From NCBI RefSeq assembly GCF_005670685.2, contig NZ_CP062008.1, positions 2,914,001-2,978,000 of the forward strand: 64,000 bases of DNA. Reading direction: 5' to 3'. Position 1 is the first letter of the stretch. The number at the start of each line of letters is the position of its first letter. The translations under genes were made by a program, and so were the position numbers. This stretch comes from Mycolicibacterium mucogenicum DSM 44124 (GTDB taxonomy: Bacteria; Actinomycetota; Actinomycetes; Mycobacteriales; Mycobacteriaceae). The notes beneath the pieces are model-generated. The model was given only the letters and a program-made list of their open reading frames with translations, did no database searches and had not been told where the DNA came from. Shown piece after piece: positions 8,982-16,777 of the stretch.

Positions 8982-9826
8982 CACCGCCTGGGGATCGGCT
9001 CGGCGTCGAGGCACTGAGTGCATTCGGCCTGCCGCCCCTCGAATTCGTGGATCTGGCCGCGGATCTCGGGTGCCGGTACATCACGGTCTTCCTCCGGACC
9101 CTCGCCATGCTGCCACTGGGCTATCCACCGTTCTCGCTCCTGGACGACAGTCGGCTGCGGGCAGACCTGCTGGCCGCCATGGATCACCGCGGCGTCAGCA
9201 TCTCGCTGGGGGACGGATTCCTCGTGCTGCCCGGCGCCGACATGCGGTCATTCGCGCGGGATCTCGACCTGATGGCCGCGCTGGGGGTGCCGCGCATCAA
9301 CGTGGTCAGCCTCGATCCGGACCTCGACCGCACCTGCGATCAGGTGGGCACCCTTGCAGAACTCGCCGCCCAGCGGCAGATCGAGACCGTCATCGAACCC
9401 GTGCCAGGCCTGACGATCGGTGATCTGTCCACTGCAATTGCTGTGCTCCAACAGGTTTCGCGGCCCGACGTCCGGCTCCTCGTCGACACCATGCACCTGG
9501 TGCGGTCGGGTTCGGGCGCCGGGGACATCTCCGCGCTCACTCCAGACCGGATCGGTTACGCGCAACTCTGCGACACCACCCTGGCGCCACAGACCGACAA
9601 CTATGCCGAAGAAGCCATGTTCGAACGGATGGTGCCGGGGGAGGGTGAGCTGCCGCTGGCGGAAATCCTTGCGGCACTTCCCGACGACGTCGTCATCGGA
9701 CTGGAAGTACCACAACGCGCACTGGCGTTGGCCGGCGTCGGCCCCGCAGAACGGCTCAGACCCTGCGTCGAAGCGGCGCAGGGTCTGTTGCGGCAGCGCT
9801 GGCTCAGCCGGCCAAGGACTGCTTGA
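8978..9826 (+). CDS. Sugar phosphate isomerase/epimerase-family (AP endonuclease 2-like TIM barrel)
   Basis: A 282-residue protein with the TIM-barrel pattern of xylose isomerase-like/AP endonuclease family 2 proteins. Putative metal ligands lie in VIEPVPG, in LLVDTMHLVRSG, and in a late VPGEGELPL segment. It overlaps the Gfo/Idh gene by ATGA. In known systems a GMC or Gfo/Idh oxidase acts with such a barrel protein on 3-oxo-glycosides; whether that happens here is inference. Its 3' end overlaps the convergent membrane protein gene by 23 bp. Confidence 0.78.
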   Translation: MTPPGDRLGVEALSAFGLPPLEFVDLAADLGCRYITVFLRTLAMLPLGYPPFSLLDDSRLRADLLAAMDHRGVSISLGDGFLVLPGADMRSFARDLDLMAALGVPRINVVSLDPDLDRTCDQVGTLAELAAQRQIETVIEPVPGLTIGDLSTAIAVLQQVSRPDVRLLVDTMHLVRSGSGAGDISALTPDRIGYAQLCDTTLAPQTDNYAEEAMFERMVPGEGELPLAEILAALPDDVVIGLEVPQRALALAGVGPAERLRPCVEAAQGLLRQRWLSRPRTA

Positions 9827-10457
9827 AGCGACGGACCATGAGGGCCACCACCGCGCCGATGACCAGAACGACGACGGACCCGACGACGTTGACCAAGCCG
9901 TTGGCGACGTCGAACGGGAACGTGAAGACGATGCCCAGCAGGACGGCGACCTGAATCAGCAGGCCGACGCCGACCACGGCACTCAGCCGGATGTGCAACG
10001 CGTGCAGTGCGGCGGTCGGGGTGTGCGTCGTGGCCGCCGGCATGAATCGGGCTGCGACGAAGTGCGTCATGGGCTTTCCGAGCACGCAGCTCGCCAGGAA
10101 CACCGCCGCCGCCACGCCGCCGACGAGCGTCTGCCCGGCCAGCACCAGCCGGGGATCGGTGGTGACCAGTGCGACCGCCAGGGTCAGGCCGAACATCAAC
10201 ATGAGGTATCCGGAATACGGATCGAGCTGACGAGCTTTCACAAGCCCGTATGCCACCGGGATACCGGCGACGATCGTCGCGGCCAACAATGCGAAGTACT
10301 CGGAATGCCCGGTGGCACGAAGGCCGTAGAAGGCGACCAACGGGGTGCCGATCTCGAGGACGGTCCGGATGATCACGGGGCGTTTGGCAGCGGATCGGGC
10401 GACGTCCGGGCGGTCGACCGGCTCCGGTCCGATGGTGTCGATCGACATGGCGGTCAT
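9804..10457 (-). CDS. VC0807-like integral membrane protein
   Basis: A 217-residue protein with about six hydrophobic segments (for example residues 38-60, 62-80, 88-104 and 182-208), resembling the VC0807/intracellular septation-like membrane proteins seen in actinobacteria. No catalytic motif is evident and the function is unknown. ATG 10457 is the longest start; ATG 10448 is an alternative. It is monocistronic and convergent to the catabolic cluster. Confidence 0.65.
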   Translation of the reverse strand: MTAMSIDTIGPEPVDRPDVARSAAKRPVIIRTVLEIGTPLVAFYGLRATGHSEYFALLAATIVAGIPVAYGLVKARQLDPYSGYLMLMFGLTLAVALVTTDPRLVLAGQTLVGGVAAAVFLASCVLGKPMTHFVAARFMPAATTHTPTAALHALHIRLSAVVGVGLLIQVAVLLGIVFTFPFDVANGLVNVVGSVVVLVIGAVVALMVRRFKQSLAG

Positions 10458-10690
10458 GGTGATGTCCTTCCCGGACGAGTCGGTGGCCTCGCGGTTCAGC
10501 GATGCCTACAGCGTCTCGCTCGGGCCGCCGCGGGTCTGTCGGGCGAACGGTTGACGAGGGGGACGAAATCGCTGTCCACCGAACGGGGGAGCTGCTGGCG
10601 TCGCCCACCGGCGATGAACGTCAAAAGCCCACGTCAACCGGCGTATCCGCGCTAGTGTCGTCTCGACCTCACTCCCGTAAGGAGACAGCC

Positions 10691-11182
10691 ATGGGCAGCT
10701 ATCGGACCGTTCTCGTCGGGACTGACGGCTCAGACTCGTCGATGAAGGCAGTCGAGCACGCCGCCACGTTCGCCGCTCAGCAGGGCGCCAAACTGGTGAT
10801 TGCGACGGCCCATTTCCACGAAGTCGAGAAGGGGAGCTGGGCGCGAGCGGCCGCACCGGAAAAGGCCAGTGATCGGCGGGCCGAGGATGTCCTCGGGCGT
10901 GACGCCGGATACCGGGTGCACGGTGACGCGCACGTGTACGAGATTCTCCGCGACGCCGGCGAACTCGCGCGTGGCGCGGGCGCACAGGATGTCGTGGAGC
11001 GGTCGGTGATCGGTGCGCCCGTGGAAGCACTGACCACGCTGGCACGTGACGTCGACGCCGACCTGATCGTCGTCGGCGATGTCGGACTGAACACGACAGC
11101 GGGACGCCTGTTGGGCTCGGTGCCTGCCGACGTTGCGCGTAAGGCCAAGATCGACATCTTGATCGTGCACACCGTCGACTGA
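10691..11182 (+). CDS. Universal stress protein (UspA family)
   Basis: A single-domain Usp of 163 residues. The N-terminus (YRTVLVGTDGSDSSMKAVEHA) and the C-terminal ATP-binding motif GDVG followed by nine residues and GSV are those of ATP-binding Usp proteins. Such proteins support survival under hypoxia or stationary phase in mycobacteria. The start is the ATG after AAGGAG (10679-10684). No convincing DosR box is seen upstream. Confidence 0.9.
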   Translation: MGSYRTVLVGTDGSDSSMKAVEHAATFAAQQGAKLVIATAHFHEVEKGSWARAAAPEKASDRRAEDVLGRDAGYRVHGDAHVYEILRDAGELARGAGAQDVVERSVIGAPVEALTTLARDVDADLIVVGDVGLNTTAGRLLGSVPADVARKAKIDILIVHTVD

Positions 11183-11192
11183 CCCGGTGCCC

Positions 11193-11756
11193 ATGTCGAC
11201 GCACGACTACGCCACCTACGAGGAGTTCGGCCGAAAGTTCTTCGAGGTCGCGGTCACCGCTGACCGCGTGGCCGAGGGCTTCGGCACGATGGCCGGCGAC
11301 ACCTTCGAGCTCGGGCCGTTTCCCGCGGGGCCGGCCGGGATCGCGCGGGTGACGGCGCGGGTCAGCATCGAGCAACCACAGGTGACACGTAGAGACGGCG
11401 ACATGATCGCGTTCGACGTTCGCATTCCGCTGGACATCGATCTGCTCATCGACCTGCGCGTGGACCGCTCCCGGTTCGAGGTGACGGGCGAGATCGCGCT
11501 GATTGCAACCGCACGCGCCGCGGAACCGCTGCTGCTGATCATCGATATCCCGAAGCCGCATCGCAAAGACATCACCGTCAACGTGACGTCCCAGACGCTG
11601 CGGGGCGAGCTCCTGCGGATCGTGGCCGATGTCGACTCGGAGATCAAGCGCGTCATCGCCAAGCAGGTGGGCCGCCGGATCGAAGCGCCCGAGGCGCAGC
11701 AGGCGAAAGTCGTCGACATCGGCAAGCGGATTGCCAGCGCCTGGACCGGAGTCTGA
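11193..11756 (+). CDS. Hypothetical protein
   Basis: A 187-residue soluble protein with alternating hydrophobic beta-strand patterns (ARVTARVSIEQPQVTR, MIAFDVRIPLDIDLLIDLRV) and a helical C-terminus ending in an Ala/Lys/Arg-rich stretch. No signal peptide or catalytic motif is visible. The pattern suggests a lipid- or ligand-binding beta-sandwich, but I do not recognise the family. ATG 11193 is used; GTG 11187 is two codons upstream. It starts 10 bp after the Usp gene and is probably cotranscribed with it. Confidence 0.7.
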   Translation: MSTHDYATYEEFGRKFFEVAVTADRVAEGFGTMAGDTFELGPFPAGPAGIARVTARVSIEQPQVTRRDGDMIAFDVRIPLDIDLLIDLRVDRSRFEVTGEIALIATARAAEPLLLIIDIPKPHRKDITVNVTSQTLRGELLRIVADVDSEIKRVIAKQVGRRIEAPEAQQAKVVDIGKRIASAWTGV

Positions 11757-11782
11757 CGGCGCCGACGGGGTACCGTGCCTGC

Positions 11783-12079
11783 ATGACGGTGTATGCCATT
11801 GCGCAGCTTCGGTTTACGGATCGGCCCGCCTACGACAGGTATCAGAGCCGGTTCATGGGCATCTTCGCGAAGTACGCGGGAACCATCCTCGCCGCCGACG
11901 AGGCGCCCGCGGTCATCGAAGGCGACTGGGATCGCGAGAAGGTGGTCCTGATGTCGTTCCCCGACGAGTCGTCGTTCCGTGAATGGGCGAATTCACCTGA
12001 GTATCAGGAAATCTCGGTCGACCGCCGGGCCGGGTCGGATGCCGTCGTCCTGCTCGTCAAGGGAATCGGTGCGCCTTAG
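11783..12079 (+). CDS. DUF1330-like protein
   Basis: A 98-residue ferredoxin-like (dimeric alpha/beta barrel) protein. The pattern YAIAQLRFTDRPAYDRYQS, a central VIEGDW and the ending VVLMSFPDESSFREWANSPEY fit the DUF1330 family. The biochemical role is unknown. Its stop codon forms part of the following hairpin terminator. Confidence 0.8.
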   Translation: MTVYAIAQLRFTDRPAYDRYQSRFMGIFAKYAGTILAADEAPAVIEGDWDREKVVLMSFPDESSFREWANSPEYQEISVDRRAGSDAVVLLVKGIGAP

Positions 12080-12095
12080 CGGCGGAATGCCGCTA
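12077..12095. terminator. Hairpin shared by two convergent stop codons
   Basis: TAGCGGC (12077-12083) and GCCGCTA (12089-12095) form a perfect 7-bp stem with a 5-base loop. Each arm contains the stop codon of one of the two convergent genes (DUF1330-like on plus, TetR on minus). Confidence 0.55.
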
Positions 12096-12683
12096 GCTCC
12101 CGGTTGCAGCGGAGATCCGCGACTCGATGAGTCCGGCCAACTGCTGACCGACCGTGATCAGCGCGCTGCCGTCGCGGCCCGCGCGGGCGAGTAGGAGCCC
12201 GCCTTCTATTCCGGCCAGCACGGTCAGGGCCACGTCGGCGGCCTCGTCACCTGACAGCCCTGCCGCGGTCATGGCTTCGGCGATCACCTTCCGCCAGCTG
12301 GTGAAAGCTCGATCGCACACCGCGCCGATCGTCTCGGACTGGGCGGAGGTTTCGAGGGCCACCGTGGCGATCGGGCAGCCGTCCGCCCAGCCGCTGCGTT
12401 CGAGTTCGCGCGCACCGACTTTGGTCCACATGCGGACGGCGTCGGCCGGCCCGTGCTGTGACATCGCGTACCGCAGCATCTGCTCGTACTCCGCCGCCGC
12501 GCCGGTCAACGCATCGACGGCCAATTGCTCTTTGCCGCCGGGGAAGTGGTGGGCCTGCGATCCCCATGGTGCGCTGCTTTCGGCAATGACCTGACGCCAT
12601 CCCGTGGCGGCAAAACCCTGACGCCGGAACAGCGTTGCGGCCGAGCGGACGATGCGATCGCGCGAATCGGAGATGCGGGGCAT
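12093..12683 (-). CDS. TetR-family regulator, LmrA/YxaF type
   Basis: A 196-residue TetR protein with an N-terminal helix-turn-helix (roughly residues 8-52: RIVRSAATLFRRQGFAATGW ... SQAHHFPGGKEQL). The SQAHHFPGGKE recognition helix and the C-terminal WADGCPIATVALE region are characteristic of the LmrA/YxaF subgroup. It is divergent from a zinc alcohol dehydrogenase and separated from it by about 50 bp with two repeated operator-like sites, so it probably represses itself and that gene. ATG 12683 was chosen because the conserved domain starts soon after; the frame is open to 12716. Confidence 0.88.
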   Translation of the reverse strand: MPRISDSRDRIVRSAATLFRRQGFAATGWRQVIAESSAPWGSQAHHFPGGKEQLAVDALTGAAAEYEQMLRYAMSQHGPADAVRMWTKVGARELERSGWADGCPIATVALETSAQSETIGAVCDRAFTSWRKVIAEAMTAAGLSGDEAADVALTVLAGIEGGLLLARAGRDGSALITVGQQLAGLIESRISAATGS

Positions 12684-12702
12684 CGAGAAAGAATAGCTTG
12701 AC

Positions 12703-12734
12703 AAGACAAACGTCATACTAAGACACTCGTCCTA
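12703..12734. promoter_or_regulatory. Two tandem TetR operator-like sites
   Basis: AAGACAAACGTCATA (12703-12717) and AAGACACTCGTCCTA (12720-12734) are direct repeats with a 17-bp period. Each contains an AGAC-N4-GTC partial dyad. They fill the gap between the TetR gene and the dehydrogenase and touch the dehydrogenase ATG, which would block initiation of a nearly leaderless transcript. Confidence 0.55.
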
Positions 12735-13777
12735 TGTCGTTGATGCAGTCTCTGACCTTGCTCGGTACCGGCTCGTTGCGGTGGGATGATGTCGCCGCCC
12801 CGGTACTCACCGGCCCCGGGGAGGCCATCGTTCGGCCGGTGGCGGTCGCGACATGCGACCTCGACACGCTCGTCCTCCGGGGCAGCTATCCCTTGCCGGG
12901 TCCGTATCCGTTGGGGCATGAAGGTGTCGCCGAGGTCATCGAAATCGGCGCCGACGTACACAGCGTGGCGATCGGGGATCTGGTCGTCGTACCGTTCCAA
13001 ATCTCATGCGGCACTTGCGAACCGTGCCGACGCGGGCGCACCGGCAACTGTGCGAGCCATCCCAGGATGTCGACGTTCGGGCTGGGGCAGATGGGCGGGC
13101 TGCAGTGGGGCGGTCTGCTCGCTGATCGGGTCCGGGTTCCGCACGCCGACGCCATGCTGGTCCCCGTGCCGCCCGGCGTCGACCCCGCCGTCGTCGCCAG
13201 TGCCAGCGACAACATCCCGGACGCCTGGCGGGCCGTCGGGCCTCAACTAGCCGCTGAGCCAGGCGCGGAAGTCCTGGTGGTCGGCGGCGCGGGCGGGCCG
13301 CACTCGATCGGGCTGTATGCGGTTGGGCTCGCAGTGGCGGCGGGGGCCGGATCGGTGACCTATGTCGACACCGACCCGCAGCGGCTGTCCATCGCGGAGA
13401 AATGCAGTGCGGCGGTGGTGGACGGTGTACCGGCCCGAAAGGTCGGCAGTTTCGCGATCACGGTGGACTCCAGTAGCACCGAAGCCGGACTTCGTTGTGC
13501 GCTGAACAGCACCGCTGCCGATGGGGTGTGCACGAGTACCTCTGTGTACCTTCAGGATCCGCAGATCCCGATGTTCGCGATGTACTCGCGCTGCTGCACC
13601 CTGCACGCCGGACGTGCACACGTCCGCCCGGCGATTCCCGAGGTGCTGAAACTCGTCGCAGCCGGCGAGTTCGACCCCACGCTCGTCACCACCACCAATG
13701 CCGCGTGGGACGATGCCATCGACGCGCTGGCGGAGCCCACGATGAAAGTTGTTGTCACGCGCGATGGTTCGTACTGA
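12734..13777 (+). CDS. Zinc-dependent alcohol dehydrogenase (medium-chain)
   Basis: A 347-residue MDR-family enzyme. Catalytic zinc ligands are Cys41 and His62-Glu63 (GHE), and the structural zinc cluster is Cys92, 95, 98 and 106. The nucleotide-binding segment GGAGGPHSIGLYAVGLAVAAG deviates from the usual GxGxxG. It should oxidise an alcohol or reduce an aldehyde with NAD(P). The ATG has no ribosome site and lies at the end of an operator-like repeat, which suggests a leaderless mRNA. Control by the divergent TetR protein is likely. The gene ends exactly where the next convergent gene ends (TGA/TCA abut). Confidence 0.87.
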   Translation: MSLMQSLTLLGTGSLRWDDVAAPVLTGPGEAIVRPVAVATCDLDTLVLRGSYPLPGPYPLGHEGVAEVIEIGADVHSVAIGDLVVVPFQISCGTCEPCRRGRTGNCASHPRMSTFGLGQMGGLQWGGLLADRVRVPHADAMLVPVPPGVDPAVVASASDNIPDAWRAVGPQLAAEPGAEVLVVGGAGGPHSIGLYAVGLAVAAGAGSVTYVDTDPQRLSIAEKCSAAVVDGVPARKVGSFAITVDSSSTEAGLRCALNSTAADGVCTSTSVYLQDPQIPMFAMYSRCCTLHAGRAHVRPAIPEVLKLVAAGEFDPTLVTTTNAAWDDAIDALAEPTMKVVVTRDGSY

Positions 13778-14278
13778 TCAGACCGGCGCGATGTAGTTGC
13801 TGCTGTAGAACTCCGCCGGAACTTGCGAGTGAGCCGACGGCAGGTCCACTGCCAGCCACAAGCCGGTGGTGCCGGCCGGGATGGGCGCCTGCAGTGTGAC
13901 GCTGCCGCTGCCGTAGGCATCGGTGACGAGTGTCCCGGTGGTGATGCTGGGATCACCGGCCAGGCAGCCCAACGCCGCGTGTGGTGCGGGGATCACCCGC
14001 ACGACGTAGCGCGCGTCGTCGGCGCCGTTCGTCACGTCGATGTGCGCGACCGCGATGTGCCCATCCGAGGTGACCTCGGCGAAGGGTCTTGCGCTCGCGC
14101 GACCCAATTGCGTAGTCACCAGTTGAAAGTCGCACGTGTGCATGTTGGCGAGCAGGAGCATCCGATGGGCAGGCGATGCGGATGCCGACGTGGCCACCGT
14201 CGTCAAGGTTGCACTCATTGCCGCTGAGATGACCACGGCTCGCGCGATCGCGGCCCGGGTAGTTGCTGCGGTGGTCAC
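13778..14278 (-). CDS. Secreted hypothetical protein
   Basis: A 166-residue exported protein. A Sec-type signal peptide is visible (Arg-containing n-region, hydrophobic AVVISAAMSATLTTVATSA, cleavage near ASA-SP). The mature part has beta-strand-rich sequence, with two Cys spaced to form a disulfide (HTCDF and LGCLAG). GTG 14278 is preceded by AAGAAGG; the longer frame to 14329 lacks a ribosome site. I do not recognise the family. Confidence 0.7.
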   Translation of the reverse strand: MTTAATTRAAIARAVVISAAMSATLTTVATSASASPAHRMLLLANMHTCDFQLVTTQLGRASARPFAEVTSDGHIAVAHIDVTNGADDARYVVRVIPAPHAALGCLAGDPSITTGTLVTDAYGSGSVTLQAPIPAGTTGLWLAVDLPSAHSQVPAEFYSSNYIAPV

Positions 14279-14452
14279 TGTGAACCTTCTTGTCCGTGCG
14301 TGAAATAGATTGACGCACTGCGTGTTCAACAGCCTATGAAGGTCAGGGGGCGGCCCGGATCGTGCTGCGGTCGGAGATCGGCCTGGTGCTTCCTACTCCC
14401 GGGGTAGGTATCGATCGCCACCCACGGCACGATGCCGGCGCTGGCGGCGTGC

Positions 14453-15052
14453 CTAGCTCGCCGGCGCGACGCCGTTCAGGACGAAGTCGATGACGGCACC
14501 GGCGACGTCGCGCTGCGTCTTTCCCGAGCCGACGGCGTTGTGCAACAGCGCTGTCATCATGACCGCGCCGAAGATGCTGACCGCATCGGTGTGTGGCTCC
14601 GCGACATGTTTCAGGGTGCCGTCGGCGGCACCGGCCTCGAGCACACGCGCGATGGGTTCGTAGAACGCGTCCTGGACGGCGGAGGCCAGGTCGGGGAGGC
14701 GGATGGCGCGGCCCAGGTCGCCGACCAGCGCCATGCTGGTTCCCGGCCGATTCATCGTGTGCGCAACCTGCGCGGTGATGACGGCTTTGAGTCGTTCCCG
14801 CCCGCTACCGGCGGAGTCGGCGGCAGCGGCAACGTCACGAGCCAGGTCGCCCAGTGAATCCCGCAGCAGAAAACCGAGGATGTCGTCCTTGCCGGTGAAG
14901 TAGTAGTACAGCGTGGCCTTCGGCACGCCGGATGCGGCGGCGATCTCTTCGATCTTCGTGTTTTCCAGGCCTTTGGCGGCGATCAGGTCGGCCGCGGCAT
15001 AGAGCTTGCTCGCCACCGCCGCGGGCACGGCCCGTCCCGTCTGCTCAACCAC
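14453..15052 (-). CDS. TetR-family regulator
   Basis: A TetR protein with the helix-turn-helix in IEEIAAASGVPKATLYYYF and a ligand-binding C-terminal domain. It is divergent from the flavoprotein dehydrogenase gene at 15176 and probably controls it. The start is uncertain. The frame is open to a TTG at 15112; GTG 15052 leaves a normal lead of about 16 residues before the DNA-binding domain. A 9-bp odd palindrome, ACTCAGAGT (15125-15133), lies in the gap and may be part of an operator. Confidence 0.82.
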   Translation of the reverse strand: MVEQTGRAVPAAVASKLYAAADLIAAKGLENTKIEEIAAASGVPKATLYYYFTGKDDILGFLLRDSLGDLARDVAAAADSAGSGRERLKAVITAQVAHTMNRPGTSMALVGDLGRAIRLPDLASAVQDAFYEPIARVLEAGAADGTLKHVAEPHTDAVSIFGAVMMTALLHNAVGSGKTQRDVAGAVIDFVLNGVAPAS

Positions 15053-15175
15053 GAATCGAAGTGTACGAGCAGCACGCCGGCGGAATTCTGGGACCGTGGA
15101 ACTGACATCCAAACTGATATGTTGTACTCAGAGTCTAAACCACCAGTTCTAGGTGCAAGGTCGGGAGTGATCAAC

Positions 15176-16777
15176 ATGAGCAGCGTCACCGCAGACGTCG
15201 TTGTGGTCGGCTACGGAGCCGCGGGCGTGTCGGCGGCGCTCGAAGCGCGCGCTCAGGGCGCGGACGTTCTTGCCATCGACCGTTTCAACGGGGGCGGTGC
15301 CACGCAGGTGTCCGGCGGGATCATCTACGCCGGCGGTGGCACGTGGGTCCAGCGCCAGGCCGGCATCGACGACAGTGCCGACGCGATGTACACCTACCTG
15401 CACGCCGAGGTCGGCGACTCGGTGCGGCCGGAAACACTGCGGCGGTTCGTCGACGGCAGCCCCGCGATGATCGACTGGCTCACCGCACACGGCGTGCCGT
15501 TCGAAGCATCGGTGTGCCCGTACAAGACGTCGTACCCCAACAACAAGTACTACCTGTACTACTCGGGGAGCGAGAACTCCGGACACTTCCGTGCGCTCAC
15601 CCCACCGGTGCAGCGCGGTCACCGGGCCAAGGGGCCGGGTGCTTCGGGCAAGAAGATCTATCACCCACTGGCGGCGTCAGCGCGCCGGGCGGGCGTGCGC
15701 ACGATGTTCCACACGCGCGCCGACACACTGCTGACCGACGCTGCCGGTCGGGTCGTAGGGGTCCGGACGAACACCTTGGCGCACGCCCCGGCGTGGGTGC
15801 AGCGGCGCTACGCGATGTACGGCGCGCTCGCCGTGAAGCCGGGCATCTACTACCCGCCGCTGCGCGCGGTGATGGAGCGGCGTCTGGCCGCCATCGAGCG
15901 CCGGTACGCCCAGACGGTCGATATCCTTGCCCGCAAAGGCGTGATCCTTTGTGCCGGTGGCTATATCGCGAATCGCGAACTGATCGAGCAGCACGCTCCG
16001 GGCTATCGCGATGGCCTGCAGCTCGGCACCAGTGCGGACGACGGTAGCGGCATGCAGTTGGCTGTCGACGTCGGCGCGGCCGTGGACCGCCTGGACAACG
16101 TATCCGCGTGGCGGTTCATCACGCCGCCCAGTGCGATGCTCGGCGGGCTTGTCGTCGACGAACACGGACAGCGCTTCATCGACGAAACCCGGTACGGCGC
16201 AGCCATCGGCAACGCGATGGTGCAGGGCCACAACGGCCGGGGCTGGGTCCTCGCCGACCGCACGTTGCTCGAACAGGCGCGCAAACAGCTACCGCAGCAG
16301 GCGATCTGGTTCCAGCGCCTGCAGATGGAGGCGATGCTGCGGGCCGATCGCGTGGAGGCCGACACCATCGAGGCCGTCGCCGCCAAGGCGGGCGTCGACG
16401 CGGCGGGACTGCGCCGGACCGTCGCCGAGCACAACGAGGCGGCGGCAGCGGGGCGCCCGGATCCGATGGGCAAGCCGGCCGAATACGTCCACCCCATCGA
16501 ACAGGGGCCCTACTCGCTGATCGCGATCTCGATCAAGCGCAGCCTGATCAACCCGTGCCCGATGTTCACCCTCGGCGGCCTCATCGTCGACGAAGACACC
16601 GGCGCCGTGAAAACCTCTGAGGGACAAGCGATCGACGGCCTCTTCGCAGCAGGACGCACCGCGCTCGGCATCTGCGCCAACTCCTACGTGAGCGGACTGT
16701 CGCTCGCCGACTGCGTGTTCTCCGGACGACGTGCCGGCGCGCACGTCGTCCAGCTCCCTTCCGTCAGCGCTCGCTGA
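15176..16777 (+). CDS. FAD-binding dehydrogenase (3-ketosteroid dehydrogenase/fumarate reductase-like)
   Basis: A 533-residue flavoprotein. The N-terminal dinucleotide motif is VVVGYGAAGVSAALEA (residues 9-24). The C-terminal FAD-contact block GLFAAGRTALGICANS ... SGLSLADCVFSGRRAG is that of 3-ketosteroid delta-dehydrogenases and related flavin dehydrogenases. Members introduce double bonds next to a ketone, often in sterol degradation; a delta4-(5alpha)-type ketosteroid substrate is possible but unproven. ATG 15176 has GGGAG at about nine bases; an in-frame GTG lies nine bases upstream. The 3' end overlaps mmpL by 14 bp on the opposite strand. Confidence 0.82.
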   Translation: MSSVTADVVVVGYGAAGVSAALEARAQGADVLAIDRFNGGGATQVSGGIIYAGGGTWVQRQAGIDDSADAMYTYLHAEVGDSVRPETLRRFVDGSPAMIDWLTAHGVPFEASVCPYKTSYPNNKYYLYYSGSENSGHFRALTPPVQRGHRAKGPGASGKKIYHPLAASARRAGVRTMFHTRADTLLTDAAGRVVGVRTNTLAHAPAWVQRRYAMYGALAVKPGIYYPPLRAVMERRLAAIERRYAQTVDILARKGVILCAGGYIANRELIEQHAPGYRDGLQLGTSADDGSGMQLAVDVGAAVDRLDNVSAWRFITPPSAMLGGLVVDEHGQRFIDETRYGAAIGNAMVQGHNGRGWVLADRTLLEQARKQLPQQAIWFQRLQMEAMLRADRVEADTIEAVAAKAGVDAAGLRRTVAEHNEAAAAGRPDPMGKPAEYVHPIEQGPYSLIAISIKRSLINPCPMFTLGGLIVDEDTGAVKTSEGQAIDGLFAAGRTALGICANSYVSGLSLADCVFSGRRAGAHVVQLPSVSAR

